In this document: piece after piece, positions 51,460 to 60,622 of the stretch
Numbering within the stretch: position 1 is the stretch's first letter
Layout of the letters: each line of letters begins with the position of its first letter
Origin: Pseudomonas jessenii
Lineage (GTDB): Bacteria; Pseudomonadota; Gammaproteobacteria; Pseudomonadales; Pseudomonadaceae
Assembly: GCF_002236115.1 (NCBI RefSeq)
Contig: NZ_NIWT01000002.1
Coordinates: 744,001-808,000 of the forward strand
Reading direction: 5' to 3'
Length of the DNA stretch: 64,000 nt
Notes under the pieces: model-generated
What the model saw: the letters and a program-made list of their open reading frames with translations, nothing else
Told to the model about the DNA's origin: nothing
Database searches by the model: none
Program-made: the position numbers and the translations under genes

Positions 51460-51897
51460 ATGAAACGCGTTTTAGATAAGACGGATGAAAAAATACTGGA
51501 AGAGCTTACTCGTAATGCTCGACTTGCGCATAACGACATTGCCATGAAAGTTAATTTGTCTAGGAATGCTGTCAGGCTCAGGATTGAACGGTTGGAGAGG
51601 GACGGATATATCAGGGGTTACACCATAATCAAAGGTGCGCCACCTTCCGAGGTTGCGCCAATTAATGCCCTTATTTTTGTGTATCGAAAAGACCGAATGC
51701 GCGGTGCTGAAGTAGTGCGTTCAATTGTCTCAATGCCTGAGATCGTGTCCTGCAATGTGATGAGTGGTGACCTGGATATTGTAGTGACAGTTGAAGCGGC
51801 AAGTTCGGATTGTATTCATCGGGTCTGGAGCGACATATCCACGTTGCCAGGAGTTCTGAATACGGTTACGTCATTTGTATTGTCTTGCACGAAGTAG
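51460..51897 (+). CDS. Lrp/AsnC-family regulator (1)
   Basis: A 145-residue protein with an N-terminal helix-turn-helix (DEKILEELTRNARLAHNDIAMKVNLSRNAVRLRIERLERDGYIRGYTI) and a C-terminal RAM ligand-binding domain (SMPEIVSCNVMSGDLDIVVTVEA). It begins 14 bp after the threonine-synthase-like gene with GGAG before the ATG. It probably senses homoserine, canavanine or aspartate and controls the adjacent genes; palindromes at 51926 and 58036 are candidate sites. Confidence 0.88.
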   Translation: MKRVLDKTDEKILEELTRNARLAHNDIAMKVNLSRNAVRLRIERLERDGYIRGYTIIKGAPPSEVAPINALIFVYRKDRMRGAEVVRSIVSMPEIVSCNVMSGDLDIVVTVEAASSDCIHRVWSDISTLPGVLNTVTSFVLSCTK

Positions 51898-51925
51898 GTT
51901 GCTAGGAAATCAAAATGCTCTCTCC

Positions 51926-51944
51926 TGCGAGCATTTTGCTCGCA
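51926..51944. promoter_or_regulatory. Palindromic operator in the homoserine dehydrogenase leader
   Basis: TGCGAGCA and TGCTCGCA arms flank TTT, just after the Lrp gene stop. The same region, with this palindrome conserved (7 of 8 arm positions), is repeated at 58021-58086, which supports a regulatory function. Confidence 0.55.
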
Positions 51945-52028
51945 ACAATGATCGGTTTGCCATATTCGTATGAGCGCTGCTGCAGTTTAGTATTTCAGTA
52001 CCGAAAACATAACAATGAGGCCCATGTC

Positions 52029-53078
52029 GTGACTGAATATAAAATTGCTTTGCTTGGTTTTGGTGGTGTAAACCGTGCGTTGACGCAGCTCATTGCAGAT
52101 AAGAACGAGCACTGGGCTAATGAATTTGGTTTTAAGCTAAAAATTGTTGGTATCAGTGACCTTTACTTTGGCTCCATTATCAACAAGAACGGGTTGGATG
52201 CCCACGAATTGGCCGCAGTTCCTGCTGTAAAAGGGGGGTTTAGAACATTGCCAGCGGGCAGTGCTGAGCCTGCCAATGAGACGGTTATCCGTTTCTCGGG
52301 GGCCGATCTTATCGCCGAGGCGACGTTCACCAACCCTGTAGATGGAGAGCCAGCTACGACTTTCTGTCGCTGGGCTCTGGAAAAAGGTATCAGTGTGGTC
52401 ACCACCAACAAAGGGCCGGTGGCGTTGCACGCTGAAAGCCTGAAAGCATTGGCCAGAAGCACCGGTGCCCAATTCGAGTTTGAAGGCTCGGTAATGAGCG
52501 GCACCCCCGTCATTCGTCTGGCTAAAGAGTCGCTGGCCGGCTCGGAAATCAGCGGGTTTAAGGGCATCTTGAATGGTACGTCCAATTTCGTACTTTCTAG
52601 CATGGAAGAAGGTCTTGACTTCTCTGATGCAGTCGCCAAGGCTCAGGAACTCGGTTACGCAGAAGCTGACCCCACTGCAGACGTGGAAGGGCATGATGTT
52701 CGTCTTAAAGTAGTCATTTTGGCGAATGAGCTTCTGGGGGCGAAGTTGACTCCGAGCGATGTCCTTTGCAAAGGCATCTCGGGGATCACGTCAAAAGATA
52801 TCGCCGAAGCAACGAAAGCCAATGCCCGGTGGAAACTAATTGGCAGCGCGGAAAAAATGAGCAATGGCTCCATCACTGCATCTGTTAGTCCTCAATTGTT
52901 GCCTCAGGGGGACGCACTGGCCGGTGTGAGTGGTGCAACGAATGCAATTACATTTAATACAAATGTTCTGGGTCCGGTAACGGTTGTCGGAGCGGGTGCA
53001 GGTCGGTTTGAAACAGCATTCGCCTTACTCTCGGATATCGTCAGCATTCACAAGAACAAAACTAAGATAGGTAAGTGA
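52029..53078 (+). CDS. Homoserine dehydrogenase (catabolic)
   Basis: A 349-residue single-domain homoserine dehydrogenase without the ACT or aspartokinase parts of biosynthetic enzymes. [13 protein letters not shown] is the NAD(P) site; [21 protein letters not shown] and [13 protein letters not shown]...[18 protein letters not shown] are catalytic-domain signatures. It would oxidise homoserine to aspartate semialdehyde, feeding the next gene. Start is GTG at 52029 with GAGG upstream; the frame runs back to 51915 through the leader. The gene ends two bases before the dehydrogenase start. Confidence 0.9.
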   Translation: MTEYKIALLGFGGVNRALTQLIADKNEHWANEFGFKLKIVGISDLYFGSIINKNGLDAHELAAVPAVKGGFRTLPAGSAEPANETVIRFSGADLIAEATFTNPVDGEPATTFCRWALEKGISVVTTNKGPVALHAESLKALARSTGAQFEFEGSVMSGTPVIRLAKESLAGSEISGFKGILNGTSNFVLSSMEEGLDFSDAVAKAQELGYAEADPTADVEGHDVRLKVVILANELLGAKLTPSDVLCKGISGITSKDIAEATKANARWKLIGSAEKMSNGSITASVSPQLLPQGDALAGVSGATNAITFNTNVLGPVTVVGAGAGRFETAFALLSDIVSIHKNKTKIGK

Positions 53079-53080
53079 TC

Positions 53081-54499
53081 ATGAATAGCTTGAGTCTTTC
53101 GCTCGCTGTTGATTATAAAACCATAACAGTTTTGAGTCCGTATGATGGCGCTGCAGTTGGAGAGGTGACGGACATACCCGCTTCATTTGCCACTGCGATC
53201 ATTGATACGGCGAAGCTTGGTGCGTTGATTGCCAAAGAACTTCCAAGGCACGAACGTGCTCGCATACTGGAAAAAACCGCTGCTTTGGTTGAGAGCGACA
53301 AGGAGGCGTTTGCCAGTCTGATTGTTGCCGAGTCGGGAAAAACGATCAAGCAGGCGAGAAAGGAGGTTTTACGCTGCGTCAATACGCTGAAACTGTCCGC
53401 TGAGGAGGCCAAGCGTAATGCTGGCGAAGTGATTCCGTTTGACTCCTATGTAGGATCTGAGTCCCGTCAGGGATGGTTTACTCGGGAGCCTTTGGGTGTA
53501 ATTGTTGCAATTACCCCATACAACGACCCACTCAACTTGGTCGCTCACAAGTTGGGGCCTGCGATCGCTGGCGGTAATGCTGTTGTACTCAAACCCTCCG
53601 AGCTCTCTCCGTTATCTGCCATTAAGCTGGTGGCTTGCCTGAACGCTGCGGGTCTCCCTCCTGCGGTCGTGTCCATTGCAACTGGGGGGGCTGCGCTGGG
53701 CAAGGCACTGGTCGCTCATCGAGCGGTACGTATGGTTTCCTTCACGGGCGGTTTTGTTACCGGTGAGCAGATCTCTCGCAATGCAGGCCTTAAAAAACTG
53801 GCGATGGATTTGGGGGGCAATGCTCCGGTTATCGTCATGGGCGATTGTGATCTGAATGAAGCCGTTGAGTCCTGTGTATCAGGCGCTTTTTGGGCGGCCG
53901 GGCAAAATTGTATCGGTACCCAACGAATTCTTGTTGAAGAGACAATATATGAGGAGTTCAAAAAGAAATTCGTTGTGAAGACAAGTGCTTTAGTCGTGGG
54001 AAATCCTGCTGACGAAAGCACGGATGTTGGGCCAATGATTACTGAAGCTGCTGCAAAACGCACTGAAGAAGTAGTTATCGAAGCAATGGATAAAGGGGCT
54101 AACCTGTTATTTGGTAATGTACGCCAAGGCTCGCTTTACTCTCCGACGGTCCTGGAGAATGTTAGTCAAAGCTGTAAAGTTTGGTGTGAGGAAGTATTTA
54201 GTCCGGTTGTCATTCTTCAACGCGTGGCCTCGCTTGATGAGGCGCTGACACTGGCTAATGAACCAGAATACAGTTTGCATGCGGGTATTTTCACCAGCAA
54301 TTTGAATGTCGCCATGAAAGCAGCTAAACGACTCGAAGCCGGCGGCGTCATGATTAATGACTCATCTGACTATCGTTTTGATGCAATGCCATTTGGTGGT
54401 TCCAAATACGGCAGCATGGGGCGTGAAGGTGTGCGTTTTGCGTATGAAGATATGACGCAACCAAAAGTGATCTGCTTAAACGGTGTTGGCGGAAGTTGA
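53081..54499 (+). CDS. NAD(P)-dependent aldehyde dehydrogenase, probable aspartate/succinate semialdehyde oxidation
   Basis: A 472-residue ALDH-superfamily protein with N148 (ITPYNDP) and nucleophile C277 ([11 protein letters not shown]). The general-base motif reads [10 protein letters not shown], so the usual Glu is Asp243 (codon GAT), an unusual change in this family. The subgroup resembles phosphonoacetaldehyde and lactaldehyde dehydrogenases. Next to homoserine dehydrogenase it most likely oxidises aspartate semialdehyde to aspartate. The ATG at 53081 follows the previous stop by two bases. Confidence 0.82.
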   Translation: MNSLSLSLAVDYKTITVLSPYDGAAVGEVTDIPASFATAIIDTAKLGALIAKELPRHERARILEKTAALVESDKEAFASLIVAESGKTIKQARKEVLRCVNTLKLSAEEAKRNAGEVIPFDSYVGSESRQGWFTREPLGVIVAITPYNDPLNLVAHKLGPAIAGGNAVVLKPSELSPLSAIKLVACLNAAGLPPAVVSIATGGAALGKALVAHRAVRMVSFTGGFVTGEQISRNAGLKKLAMDLGGNAPVIVMGDCDLNEAVESCVSGAFWAAGQNCIGTQRILVEETIYEEFKKKFVVKTSALVVGNPADESTDVGPMITEAAAKRTEEVVIEAMDKGANLLFGNVRQGSLYSPTVLENVSQSCKVWCEEVFSPVVILQRVASLDEALTLANEPEYSLHAGIFTSNLNVAMKAAKRLEAGGVMINDSSDYRFDAMPFGGSKYGSMGREGVRFAYEDMTQPKVICLNGVGGS

Positions 54500-54541
54500 T
54501 TAAAGGATCGATGTGAATCCCTAGGATTAAATCGGGTCCTC

Positions 54542-54573
54542 GGCAAGGCTCTTCTGGTCGGTAGAGCCTTGCC
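54542..54573 (+). other. 11-bp perfect hairpin before the permease gene
   Basis: GGCAAGGCTCT pairs with AGAGCCTTGCC around a 10-base loop, 25 bases before the permease start. No T-run. It may act in mRNA processing or partial attenuation. Confidence 0.45.
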
Positions 54574-54598
54574 CAATACAACAATAAAAGGTAACAAA

Positions 54599-56137
54599 AT
54601 GAGTGTGAATGATCTTAATCCCACACGCGTGTCATCGTCTGGTGTAACTCGAAAGAGAGACTTCAGCGCAGAAGATGCGGGCTATCAAAAGGTGCTCAAG
54701 CCTCGCCAGGTTCAGATGATTGCCATAGGGGGGGCAATCGGAAGTGGTCTATTCATGGGCGCAGGCGCACGACTCGCTGAAGCCGGACCCTCGCTTGTGT
54801 TTGTCTATGCAATCTGTGGCTTTTTTGCGTGGTTCATCATTCGGGCTATGGGCGAACTGGTGATGTATCGCCCATCCTCGGGCTCGTTCGTCTCCTATGC
54901 TCGAGAGTTCTACGGTGAGAAATGGGCTTTTGCCGTGGGATGGATGTACTGGACTGACTGGGTAATGGTTGCCATTGCAGATCTCACAGCGACAGCGCTC
55001 TACCTGAATTTCTTCAAAGCCTATGTCCCTTTCATGGGCGACATCCCTCAATGGTCCTTGGCACTGGGAGCATTGGGTTTTGTTACTGCGATTAACCTCG
55101 TCTCGGTAAAAATTTTTGGTGAACTTGAATTCTGGTTTGCCCTGATCAAGGTGGCTGCATTAACGACCTTCCTTGGGATCGGCATTTACATGGTGTTGTT
55201 CGGCACTCCGCTGCCAGGCCATGAGGTCGGATTCAAACTGATTTCTGACAATGGCGGTTGGTTCCCATCAGGCCTTTTGCCCGCCGTAATCATGATCCAG
55301 GGAGTGATATTTGCGTATGGCAGTGTGGAGTTGGTTGGTACTGCAGCTGGCGAAGCCCAAGACGTCGCTACAGTCATGCCGAAAGCAATTCGGGCAGTTG
55401 TTTTCCGCATTATTGTTTTTTACGTTGGTTCTGTATTGCTGTTGGCAATGCTGCTCCCCCACACAGCGTACTCGGCGGGGGTAAGCCCGTTTGTGACTTT
55501 CTTCGGCTCGTTGGGGATCAAGGGTGCAGACGCGATTATGAACATGGTCTTGATTACCGCGGCCGTGTCTTCTCTGAACGCTGGCATTTACTCCACTGGC
55601 CGGGTGCTTCGCTCGCTGGCAATCAACGGATCAGCCCCTAGCTTCCTGGCCAAGATGAACCGTCAAGGTGTTCCGTTCGCTGGCATCATGCTGACGACCG
55701 TTGCTTCACTAATTGGTGTCGTACTTAACGCCATTGTTCCGGGGGAAGCCTTTGAAATCGCGCTGACACTCACTGCCGTTATGTTGATCGGTTCGTGGTC
55801 AACAATCGTCCTGTGTCAAATCAAGCTCTTCAAATACTCCCAGCAAGGTGATCTGGAGCGTCCGGGGTTTCGAATGCCGTTTGCGCCTTACAGTGGTTAC
55901 GCGACTTTGGGGTTCTTCGGTTTGGTTCTGGTTCTGATTGCATTCGATTATCCCGTAGGTACGTACTCGATTGCTTCGCTGCCGTTTTATGCCGCCGCTC
56001 TTGTTGTTGGTTGGTACATGGTTCGTGGGCGTGTTCGTGCAATTGAGAGTGGTGAATTAGTCTTTAACGAAAATCAAGAGTTGGTCCGAGCAGATCAGAC
56101 CAACTGTCCTTCTTTCACTCACCTTCAGAATCAATGA
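54599..56137 (+). CDS. APC-family amino-acid permease
   Basis: A 512-residue, 12-TM protein. QVQMIAIGGAIGSGLFMGAGARLAEAGPSLVFVYAICG is the AAT-family N-terminal signature, and FAVGWMYWTDWVMVAIADLTATALYLNFF and YGSVELVGTAAGEAQD follow in order. Relatives import GABA, lysine, aromatic or basic amino acids with protons. Here it is a candidate importer for canavanine or homoserine. The ATG at 54599 has AAAGG at good spacing. It overlaps the leader of the gamma-lyase gene. Confidence 0.88.
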   Translation: MSVNDLNPTRVSSSGVTRKRDFSAEDAGYQKVLKPRQVQMIAIGGAIGSGLFMGAGARLAEAGPSLVFVYAICGFFAWFIIRAMGELVMYRPSSGSFVSYAREFYGEKWAFAVGWMYWTDWVMVAIADLTATALYLNFFKAYVPFMGDIPQWSLALGALGFVTAINLVSVKIFGELEFWFALIKVAALTTFLGIGIYMVLFGTPLPGHEVGFKLISDNGGWFPSGLLPAVIMIQGVIFAYGSVELVGTAAGEAQDVATVMPKAIRAVVFRIIVFYVGSVLLLAMLLPHTAYSAGVSPFVTFFGSLGIKGADAIMNMVLITAAVSSLNAGIYSTGRVLRSLAINGSAPSFLAKMNRQGVPFAGIMLTTVASLIGVVLNAIVPGEAFEIALTLTAVMLIGSWSTIVLCQIKLFKYSQQGDLERPGFRMPFAPYSGYATLGFFGLVLVLIAFDYPVGTYSIASLPFYAAALVVGWYMVRGRVRAIESGELVFNENQELVRADQTNCPSFTHLQNQ

Positions 56138-56172
56138 CACCAAACAACAAAGTAACTTTGGAGGAAATAGAC

Positions 56173-57375
56173 ATGCGTCCTGACAAAAAGAATCTGTCCA
56201 CACTTTCGGCGGCTACACTCGCAGTTCATGGTGGTAACGTAACCGACACCACTACTGGCGCTGTTCGCACTCCGCTGGTGATGGCTAACTCTTATCTCTT
56301 GCCTGAAGATCCGGCCACGATGGACTGGTCTAGCCCAGACGGCCTTGTGTACACACGGAACCAGGGGCATAACCAGGTATGCCTTGAAAAGAAACTTGCT
56401 GCACTCGAAGGCTGCGAGGCTGCGGTTGTATTTGCTACCGGCGTAGCCGCTTTGCATTCAGTGTTTTTCTCTTTCTTGAAAAGCGGTGACCACGTCATTG
56501 TCAGTGATATTACGTATCAGGCTGTATGGCGTCTTTTCGCGGAGCTTTTGCCTGAGCGTTATGGCATTGAAGCCACATTTGTCGACGTTGGTGACCTAGA
56601 GGCTGTTCGCCAAGCGATCCGCCCTAATACCAAACTGATCCATACCGAGACGATCGCTAATCCAACCACTAAGGTTGCAGATATCGCTGCGCTGGCTGAA
56701 ATTGCCCATGCACACGGGGCACTGATTTCCGTCGATGCTACTTTCACTCCACCTCCGTTTTTCCGTGCCAGTCAGCACGGGGTCGACCTGGTCGTCCACT
56801 CTCTGACGAAGTATATCAATGGCCATGGTGATGCCATGGGCGGGGTGGTTATCGGTTCCACTCAGATGATTACCAAGATCAAGAATGACGCTCTTGTTGA
56901 CCTCGGCGCGACCATCTCTCCATTTAACGCCTGGATGATAATGCGCGGTTCAGTCACGCTGCCTCTGCGACTGAAACAACTTCTAAATACGGCTGAAAAA
57001 TTGGCTGAGTTTCTCAATTCGGATGATCGTATAGCCTATATCTACTATCCGGGGCTTCCGTCCCACCCGCAGCATGAACTAGCCCGTCGGCAATTTGCAG
57101 GCAAGGGATATGGGGCGATGATGGCTTTTGCAGTAAAGGGCGATCCAGATACTCAGAATCGGTTCGTTTCGAATCTGCGCATCATCACTTCTGCAGTATC
57201 CCTCGGGCACGATGAGTCCCTCATCGTTCATGTGGGTGCGGAAGGTCGAGGCGGCTTTGACAAGTACCCTGAAGAGTTCCGTACCTACGGTCACCTTCGG
57301 TTTTCGGTGGGGCTCGAAGATCCGGACGATTTGATCAAAGATATTTCCCTGGCCTTGGACGAGACATTCAAATGA
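56173..57375 (+). CDS. Cys/Met-metabolism PLP enzyme, probable canavanine gamma-lyase
   Basis: A 400-residue PLP enzyme of the gamma-elimination family. Y60-T-R62 and K213 (HSLTKYINGHGD) contact the phosphate and cofactor, D188 (ISVDATF) the pyridine N, and FATGVAALHSV and ETIANPTT are family motifs. The VDATFTPPPFF segment differs from methionine gamma-lyase (DNTF). Enzymes of this class in Pseudomonadaceae and Rhizobiales split canavanine into homoserine and hydroxyguanidine. GGAGG precedes the ATG at 56173. Placed after homoserine oxidation and before a guanidinium exporter, this assignment fits best, though methionine or homoserine derivatives are possible. Confidence 0.8.
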   Translation: MRPDKKNLSTLSAATLAVHGGNVTDTTTGAVRTPLVMANSYLLPEDPATMDWSSPDGLVYTRNQGHNQVCLEKKLAALEGCEAAVVFATGVAALHSVFFSFLKSGDHVIVSDITYQAVWRLFAELLPERYGIEATFVDVGDLEAVRQAIRPNTKLIHTETIANPTTKVADIAALAEIAHAHGALISVDATFTPPPFFRASQHGVDLVVHSLTKYINGHGDAMGGVVIGSTQMITKIKNDALVDLGATISPFNAWMIMRGSVTLPLRLKQLLNTAEKLAEFLNSDDRIAYIYYPGLPSHPQHELARRQFAGKGYGAMMAFAVKGDPDTQNRFVSNLRIITSAVSLGHDESLIVHVGAEGRGGFDKYPEEFRTYGHLRFSVGLEDPDDLIKDISLALDETFK

Positions 57376-57459
57376 TCTGAACGCAAAAAAATTGGTGGCA
57401 CCTTTAGCGTTGGATGTACGGCATTGCTCAAAATATGGTCTGGTCGGTAACCCTCCTTT

Positions 57460-57485
57460 GCCCCCGTACCAGCGGGGGCTTTTTT
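57460..57485 (+). terminator. Rho-independent terminator after the gamma-lyase gene
   Basis: GCCCCCG and CGGGGGC arms around a six-base loop, followed by six T residues. It separates the gamma-lyase and exporter genes, so the exporter likely has its own promoter. Confidence 0.88.
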
Positions 57486-57584
57486 AAGAGCCCGATCCAT
57501 TGTTTTTATTTTCAGGGGCGCGGCCCCAATACATGTAGGTTGTATTCGTCTTGGTCGTGACGGATCTTTCAATGGAGGCTTATC

Positions 57585-57902
57585 ATGGCTTGGATATGTT
57601 TAATATTTGCAGGGATACTTGAGGTTGTTTGGGCTTTCTCCATGAAGCAATCTGAAGGTATGACCAAGCTTGGGCCGACTGTTGTTACCTTGGTAATGCT
57701 AATGGCAAGTTTTGCGCTCCTATCATTTTCCATGAGAAGTCTACCGCTTGGTACTGCTTATACAATTTGGACTGGCATTGGTGCTGTTGGCGCGTTTGCA
57801 GTGGGTATCATCTTTCTAGGGGAGCCTGCCAGCCTTATGCGAGTTGTCGCAGCTGTCTTAATTGTCAGCGGTCTTGTAATGATGAAGCTGGCTTCAGCTT
57901 GA
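57585..57902 (+). CDS. gdx: SMR-family guanidinium exporter (Gdx/SugE type)
   Basis: A 105-residue, four-TM protein. MAWICLIFAGILEVVWAFSMKQSEG contains the conserved membrane Glu13 and the Gdx pattern W-x(3)-A-x-K; LPLGTAYTIWTGIGAVGAFAVGIIFLGE completes it. The Gdx subgroup exports guanidinium with protons; the Qac subgroup differs at these positions. Hydroxyguanidine from canavanine can be reduced to guanidine, so export of a toxic by-product is the probable task. GGAGG precedes the ATG. No guanidine riboswitch was recognised upstream. Confidence 0.82.
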   Translation: MAWICLIFAGILEVVWAFSMKQSEGMTKLGPTVVTLVMLMASFALLSFSMRSLPLGTAYTIWTGIGAVGAFAVGIIFLGEPASLMRVVAAVLIVSGLVMMKLASA

Positions 57903-58035
57903 TTTTTTCTGTTTCGGTTAGAAAATAAATGATAAGGGTTGGAGTGACGCCTCAACATTTCCTGAGGGGTTTCATGCGCTGATTTTTTGTTTACCTTTGC
58001 AAAACAGGTTTTCAGTCAAGCAGATTGCTCTCTGT

Positions 58036-58054
58036 TACGAGCAGTTTGCTCATA
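58036..58054. promoter_or_regulatory. Second copy of the leader palindrome
   Basis: TACGAGCA and TGCTCATA around GTT, matching the palindrome at 51926 in position within a duplicated leader. Its conservation next to a dead coding copy suggests it still serves the ABC importer operon at 58347. Confidence 0.5.
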
Positions 58055-58136
58055 ATATTGATCTGTTTGCCATATTTGGATGAGCGAGCCATCGGCGTAC
58101 TATCAGTGTTCAGTGCAAGGATATGAGGTCTTGATT

Positions 58137-58175
58137 ATGACTGAGTATAAAATTTCTTCGGAGGTGTATAGCTAA
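58137..58175 (+). pseudogene. Remnant of a second homoserine dehydrogenase start
   Basis: Codes MTEYKISSEVYS and a stop. The first six residues equal the start of the homoserine dehydrogenase at 52029, preceded by a duplicate of its leader. The remainder of the gene is absent. Either a truncated duplicate or a short leader peptide. Confidence 0.5.
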
Positions 58176-58346
58176 ATTTCTATTGCCGTTGATTGAGTAA
58201 CGCTTGTCACAGCTCTTAAATGGGCGTGCAGCAATGCAACTATTACGGAGGCTTATATCCGAAATGTAGTTGCCAAAAGAAGAATCGTTAAAGTCGTCAA
58301 ATCGTTAACTGCCCTTAATCAAACTACAACATCTAGGGATTCTCAT

Positions 58347-59129
58347 ATGATTTCGCTTCGAAAGCTCTTCGTGTTAGCACTTTTCCCACTTTGCGCGAAT
58401 GTCGCGCTGGCCAAGGAATACAAAGAACTGCGTTTTGGCGTTGATGCTTCTTACGCACCATTCGAGTCTAAAGCCTCAGATGGTAGTCTTACGGGGTTTG
58501 ATATCGATCTGGGTAATGCAATCTGTGCCAAATTGAAGGTCAAGTGTACATGGGTCGAGAGCGATTTCGACGGCACGATTCCTGGTCTGAAGGCCAACAA
58601 GTTCGATGGTATTCTCTCTTCCATGACGGTGACCCCAGCCCGCGAGAAAGTCATTGACTTTTCTAATGAGCTGTTCTCCGGCGCAACCTCTTACGTGTTC
58701 AAGAAAAATTCTGGTCTGAGCGAAGAGGTTACTTCCCTTAAGGGCAAGACCGTAGGCTATTTGCAAGGAAGTATCCAGGAAGCCTATGCCAAAGCGGTTC
58801 TGGATAAGGCTGGTGTCAAAACTCAGGCCTATCAGAACCAGGATCAGGTTTATTACGACCTGGTTTCCGGTCGCCTCGATGCGGCGATCCAGGACATGCT
58901 GCAAGCTCAGCTGGGTTTTTTGAATTCCCCCCAAGGCACTGGTTATGAAGTCAGCAAGCCTGTTGGCAGCGAGTTACTGCCAGCCAAAACAGCTATTGGT
59001 ATCTCTAAAGGTAACAAAGACCTCAAGGCCTTTTTGGATAAGGGCATCCAAGCGTTACACGATGACGGTACCTATGACTTAATCCAGAAAAAACACTTCG
59101 GTGATCTGAATCTCTACAGCGGCAAGTAA
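58347..59129 (+). CDS. Polar amino-acid ABC transporter, substrate-binding protein
   Basis: A 260-residue binding protein with a signal peptide (cleavage near VALA, residue 22). ELRFGVDASYAPFESKASDGSLTGFDIDLGNAICAKLKVKCTWVESDFDGTIPGLKANKFDGILSSMTVTPAREKVIDFS is the HisJ/ArgT pattern, including the Asp-x-x-Y and Arg for the amino-acid alpha groups. Basic amino acids are the usual ligands, and canavanine is an arginine analogue. First gene of a four-gene importer. A GC-rich hairpin (59141-59161) follows it. Confidence 0.9.
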   Translation: MISLRKLFVLALFPLCANVALAKEYKELRFGVDASYAPFESKASDGSLTGFDIDLGNAICAKLKVKCTWVESDFDGTIPGLKANKFDGILSSMTVTPAREKVIDFSNELFSGATSYVFKKNSGLSEEVTSLKGKTVGYLQGSIQEAYAKAVLDKAGVKTQAYQNQDQVYYDLVSGRLDAAIQDMLQAQLGFLNSPQGTGYEVSKPVGSELLPAKTAIGISKGNKDLKAFLDKGIQALHDDGTYDLIQKKHFGDLNLYSGK

Positions 59130-59140
59130 GGCCCAGGTGC

Positions 59141-59161
59141 CCGTCCTTGGGGCGGGCGCTT
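59141..59161 (+). other. GC-rich hairpin after the binding-protein gene
   Basis: GTGCCCGTCC pairs imperfectly with GGGCGGGCGC around TTGG; a weak TTTA follows. Likely a partial terminator or stability element that favours the binding protein over the permeases. Confidence 0.5.
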
Positions 59162-59186
59162 TATTATCGCGATAGGTTCCTGAATT

Positions 59187-59915
59187 ATGTTCGAAGTACT
59201 GTTGCAGGCCCTCGGGCTCTCCACATACAGCATGAAAGGGTTCGGTCCTCTGTTGCTGGGGGGCGCCTGGATGACCGTCAAGTTGTCAATACTCTCGCTG
59301 CTGTTGAGCGTGCTGCTTGGTCTTATCGGGGCCAGTGCCAAACTTTCCAGTGTCAAACTCCTGCGAATGCCAGCACAGCTCTACACAACCCTGATTCGCG
59401 GGGTGCCGGATCTAGTGCTGATGCTACTGATCTTTTACAGCCTGCAAACCTGGTTGACCGGGATCACGCAGGCACTGGATTGGGAATACATAGAGATCAA
59501 TCCGTTTGTTGCCGGGATCATCACGCTGGGGTTTATCTACGGGGCCTATTTCACTGAGACCTTTCGCGGGGCGATGCTAGCTGTGCCCCGTGGACAGGTG
59601 GAAGCGGCCACCGCTTATGGCTTAAGTCGCACTCAGCGCTTTCGCTTTGTGGTCTTCCCGCAAATGATGCGTTTTGCTTTACCGGGTATTGGCAATAACT
59701 GGATGGTCATCCTCAAAGCCACTGCACTGGTGTCGATCATAGGCCTTGCTGACTTGGTAAAGGCAGCCCAGGACGCTGGTAAAAGCACCTATCAATTGTT
59801 CTATTTTCTGGTCTTGGCAGCGCTTATTTATTTGGTAATTACCAGTACTTCAAACTATGTCCTGCGTTGGTTGGAACGGCGTTATGCGGCAGGTTCCCGG
59901 GAGGCTGTACGATGA
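59187..59915 (+). CDS. Polar amino-acid ABC permease (HisQ-like)
   Basis: A 242-residue membrane protein. LLLGGAWMTVKLSILSLLLSVLLGLIGA is the family's N-terminal segment and AVPRGQVEAATAYGLSRTQRFRFVVFPQMMRFALPGIGNNWM the EAA loop. Overlaps the second permease gene by four bases. Confidence 0.92.
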   Translation: MFEVLLQALGLSTYSMKGFGPLLLGGAWMTVKLSILSLLLSVLLGLIGASAKLSSVKLLRMPAQLYTTLIRGVPDLVLMLLIFYSLQTWLTGITQALDWEYIEINPFVAGIITLGFIYGAYFTETFRGAMLAVPRGQVEAATAYGLSRTQRFRFVVFPQMMRFALPGIGNNWMVILKATALVSIIGLADLVKAAQDAGKSTYQLFYFLVLAALIYLVITSTSNYVLRWLERRYAAGSREAVR

Positions 59916-60622
59916 TCGAACTCTTGCAAGATTACTGGAAGCCTTTTCTCTATAGCGACGGCCACCAGATCACGGGGCTGGCCATGACCTTGTGGTTGCT
60001 CAGTGCCTCAATCTTCATCGGCTTTTTGGTGTCGGTCCCGTTGTCCATTGCCCGGGTTTCATCCAGGTGTTACCTGCGCTGGCCCGTACAGTTCTACACC
60101 TACCTGTTTCGGGGAACGCCGCTCTATATCCAGTTGCTGATCTGCTACACCGGGATCTACAGCCTGGCTGCAGTTCGTGCACAACCGGTGCTCGATGCAT
60201 TCTTTCGTGACGCGATGAACTGCACCATCCTTGCGTTTGCGCTGAACACCTGCGCTTACACCACGGAGATTTTCGCCGGAGCAATTCGCAACATGGCCCA
60301 TGGCGAAGTCGAAGCTGCGAAGGCCTATGGCCTGACGGGTTGGAAGCTCTATGCCTACGTGATCATGCCATCGGCGCTACGCCGCTCGTTGCCGTACTAC
60401 AGCAACGAAGTAATTCTGATGCTGCATTCGACCACCGTGGCCTTCACTGCAACCGTCCCGGACATTCTGAAAGTTGCTCGCGACGCCAACTCGGCGACCT
60501 TTCTGACCTTTCAATCGTTCGGTGTTACCGCGCTTATTTACCTGATGGTTACCTTCGCGCTTGTCGGACTATTCCGCATCGCCGAGCGCCGTTGGTTGGC
60601 TTTCCTTGGTCCGGCTCATTAG
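59912..60622 (+). CDS. Polar amino-acid ABC permease (HisM-like)
   Basis: A 236-residue membrane protein with FYTYLFRGTPLYIQLLICYTGIY and the EAA loop NMAHGEVEAAKAYGLTGWKLYAYVIMPSALRRSLP, typical of HisM. The ATG at 59912 overlaps the preceding stop (ATGA). It pairs with the first permease. Confidence 0.92.
   Translation: MIELLQDYWKPFLYSDGHQITGLAMTLWLLSASIFIGFLVSVPLSIARVSSRCYLRWPVQFYTYLFRGTPLYIQLLICYTGIYSLAAVRAQPVLDAFFRDAMNCTILAFALNTCAYTTEIFAGAIRNMAHGEVEAAKAYGLTGWKLYAYVIMPSALRRSLPYYSNEVILMLHSTTVAFTATVPDILKVARDANSATFLTFQSFGVTALIYLMVTFALVGLFRIAERRWLAFLGPAH

Larger units (their letters stand above)
57903..58346. other. 444-bp region with a decayed copy of the homoserine dehydrogenase leader
   Basis: Positions 58021-58086 align without gaps to 51911-51976, about 80 percent identical by eye, and ATGAGG near 58122 matches 52014. 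The rest shows only a small CCTCA/TGAGG hairpin near 57948. The binding-protein promoter should lie toward 58300. Confidence 0.6.

Noticed and set aside
54553..57449. Shared 11-base string TCTGGTCGGTA at 54553 and 57439
   Set aside because: One copy is the loop of a hairpin and the other is in a different structural setting; 11 bases shared once is weak evidence of a common element.
57376..57584. Guanidine riboswitch upstream of the Gdx exporter
   Set aside because: I looked for guanidine-I, -II (paired ACGR loops) and -III consensus features and found none; only the terminator at 57460 and a short GGGGC/GCCCC hairpin at 57515-57527 are present. A covariance-model search would settle it.
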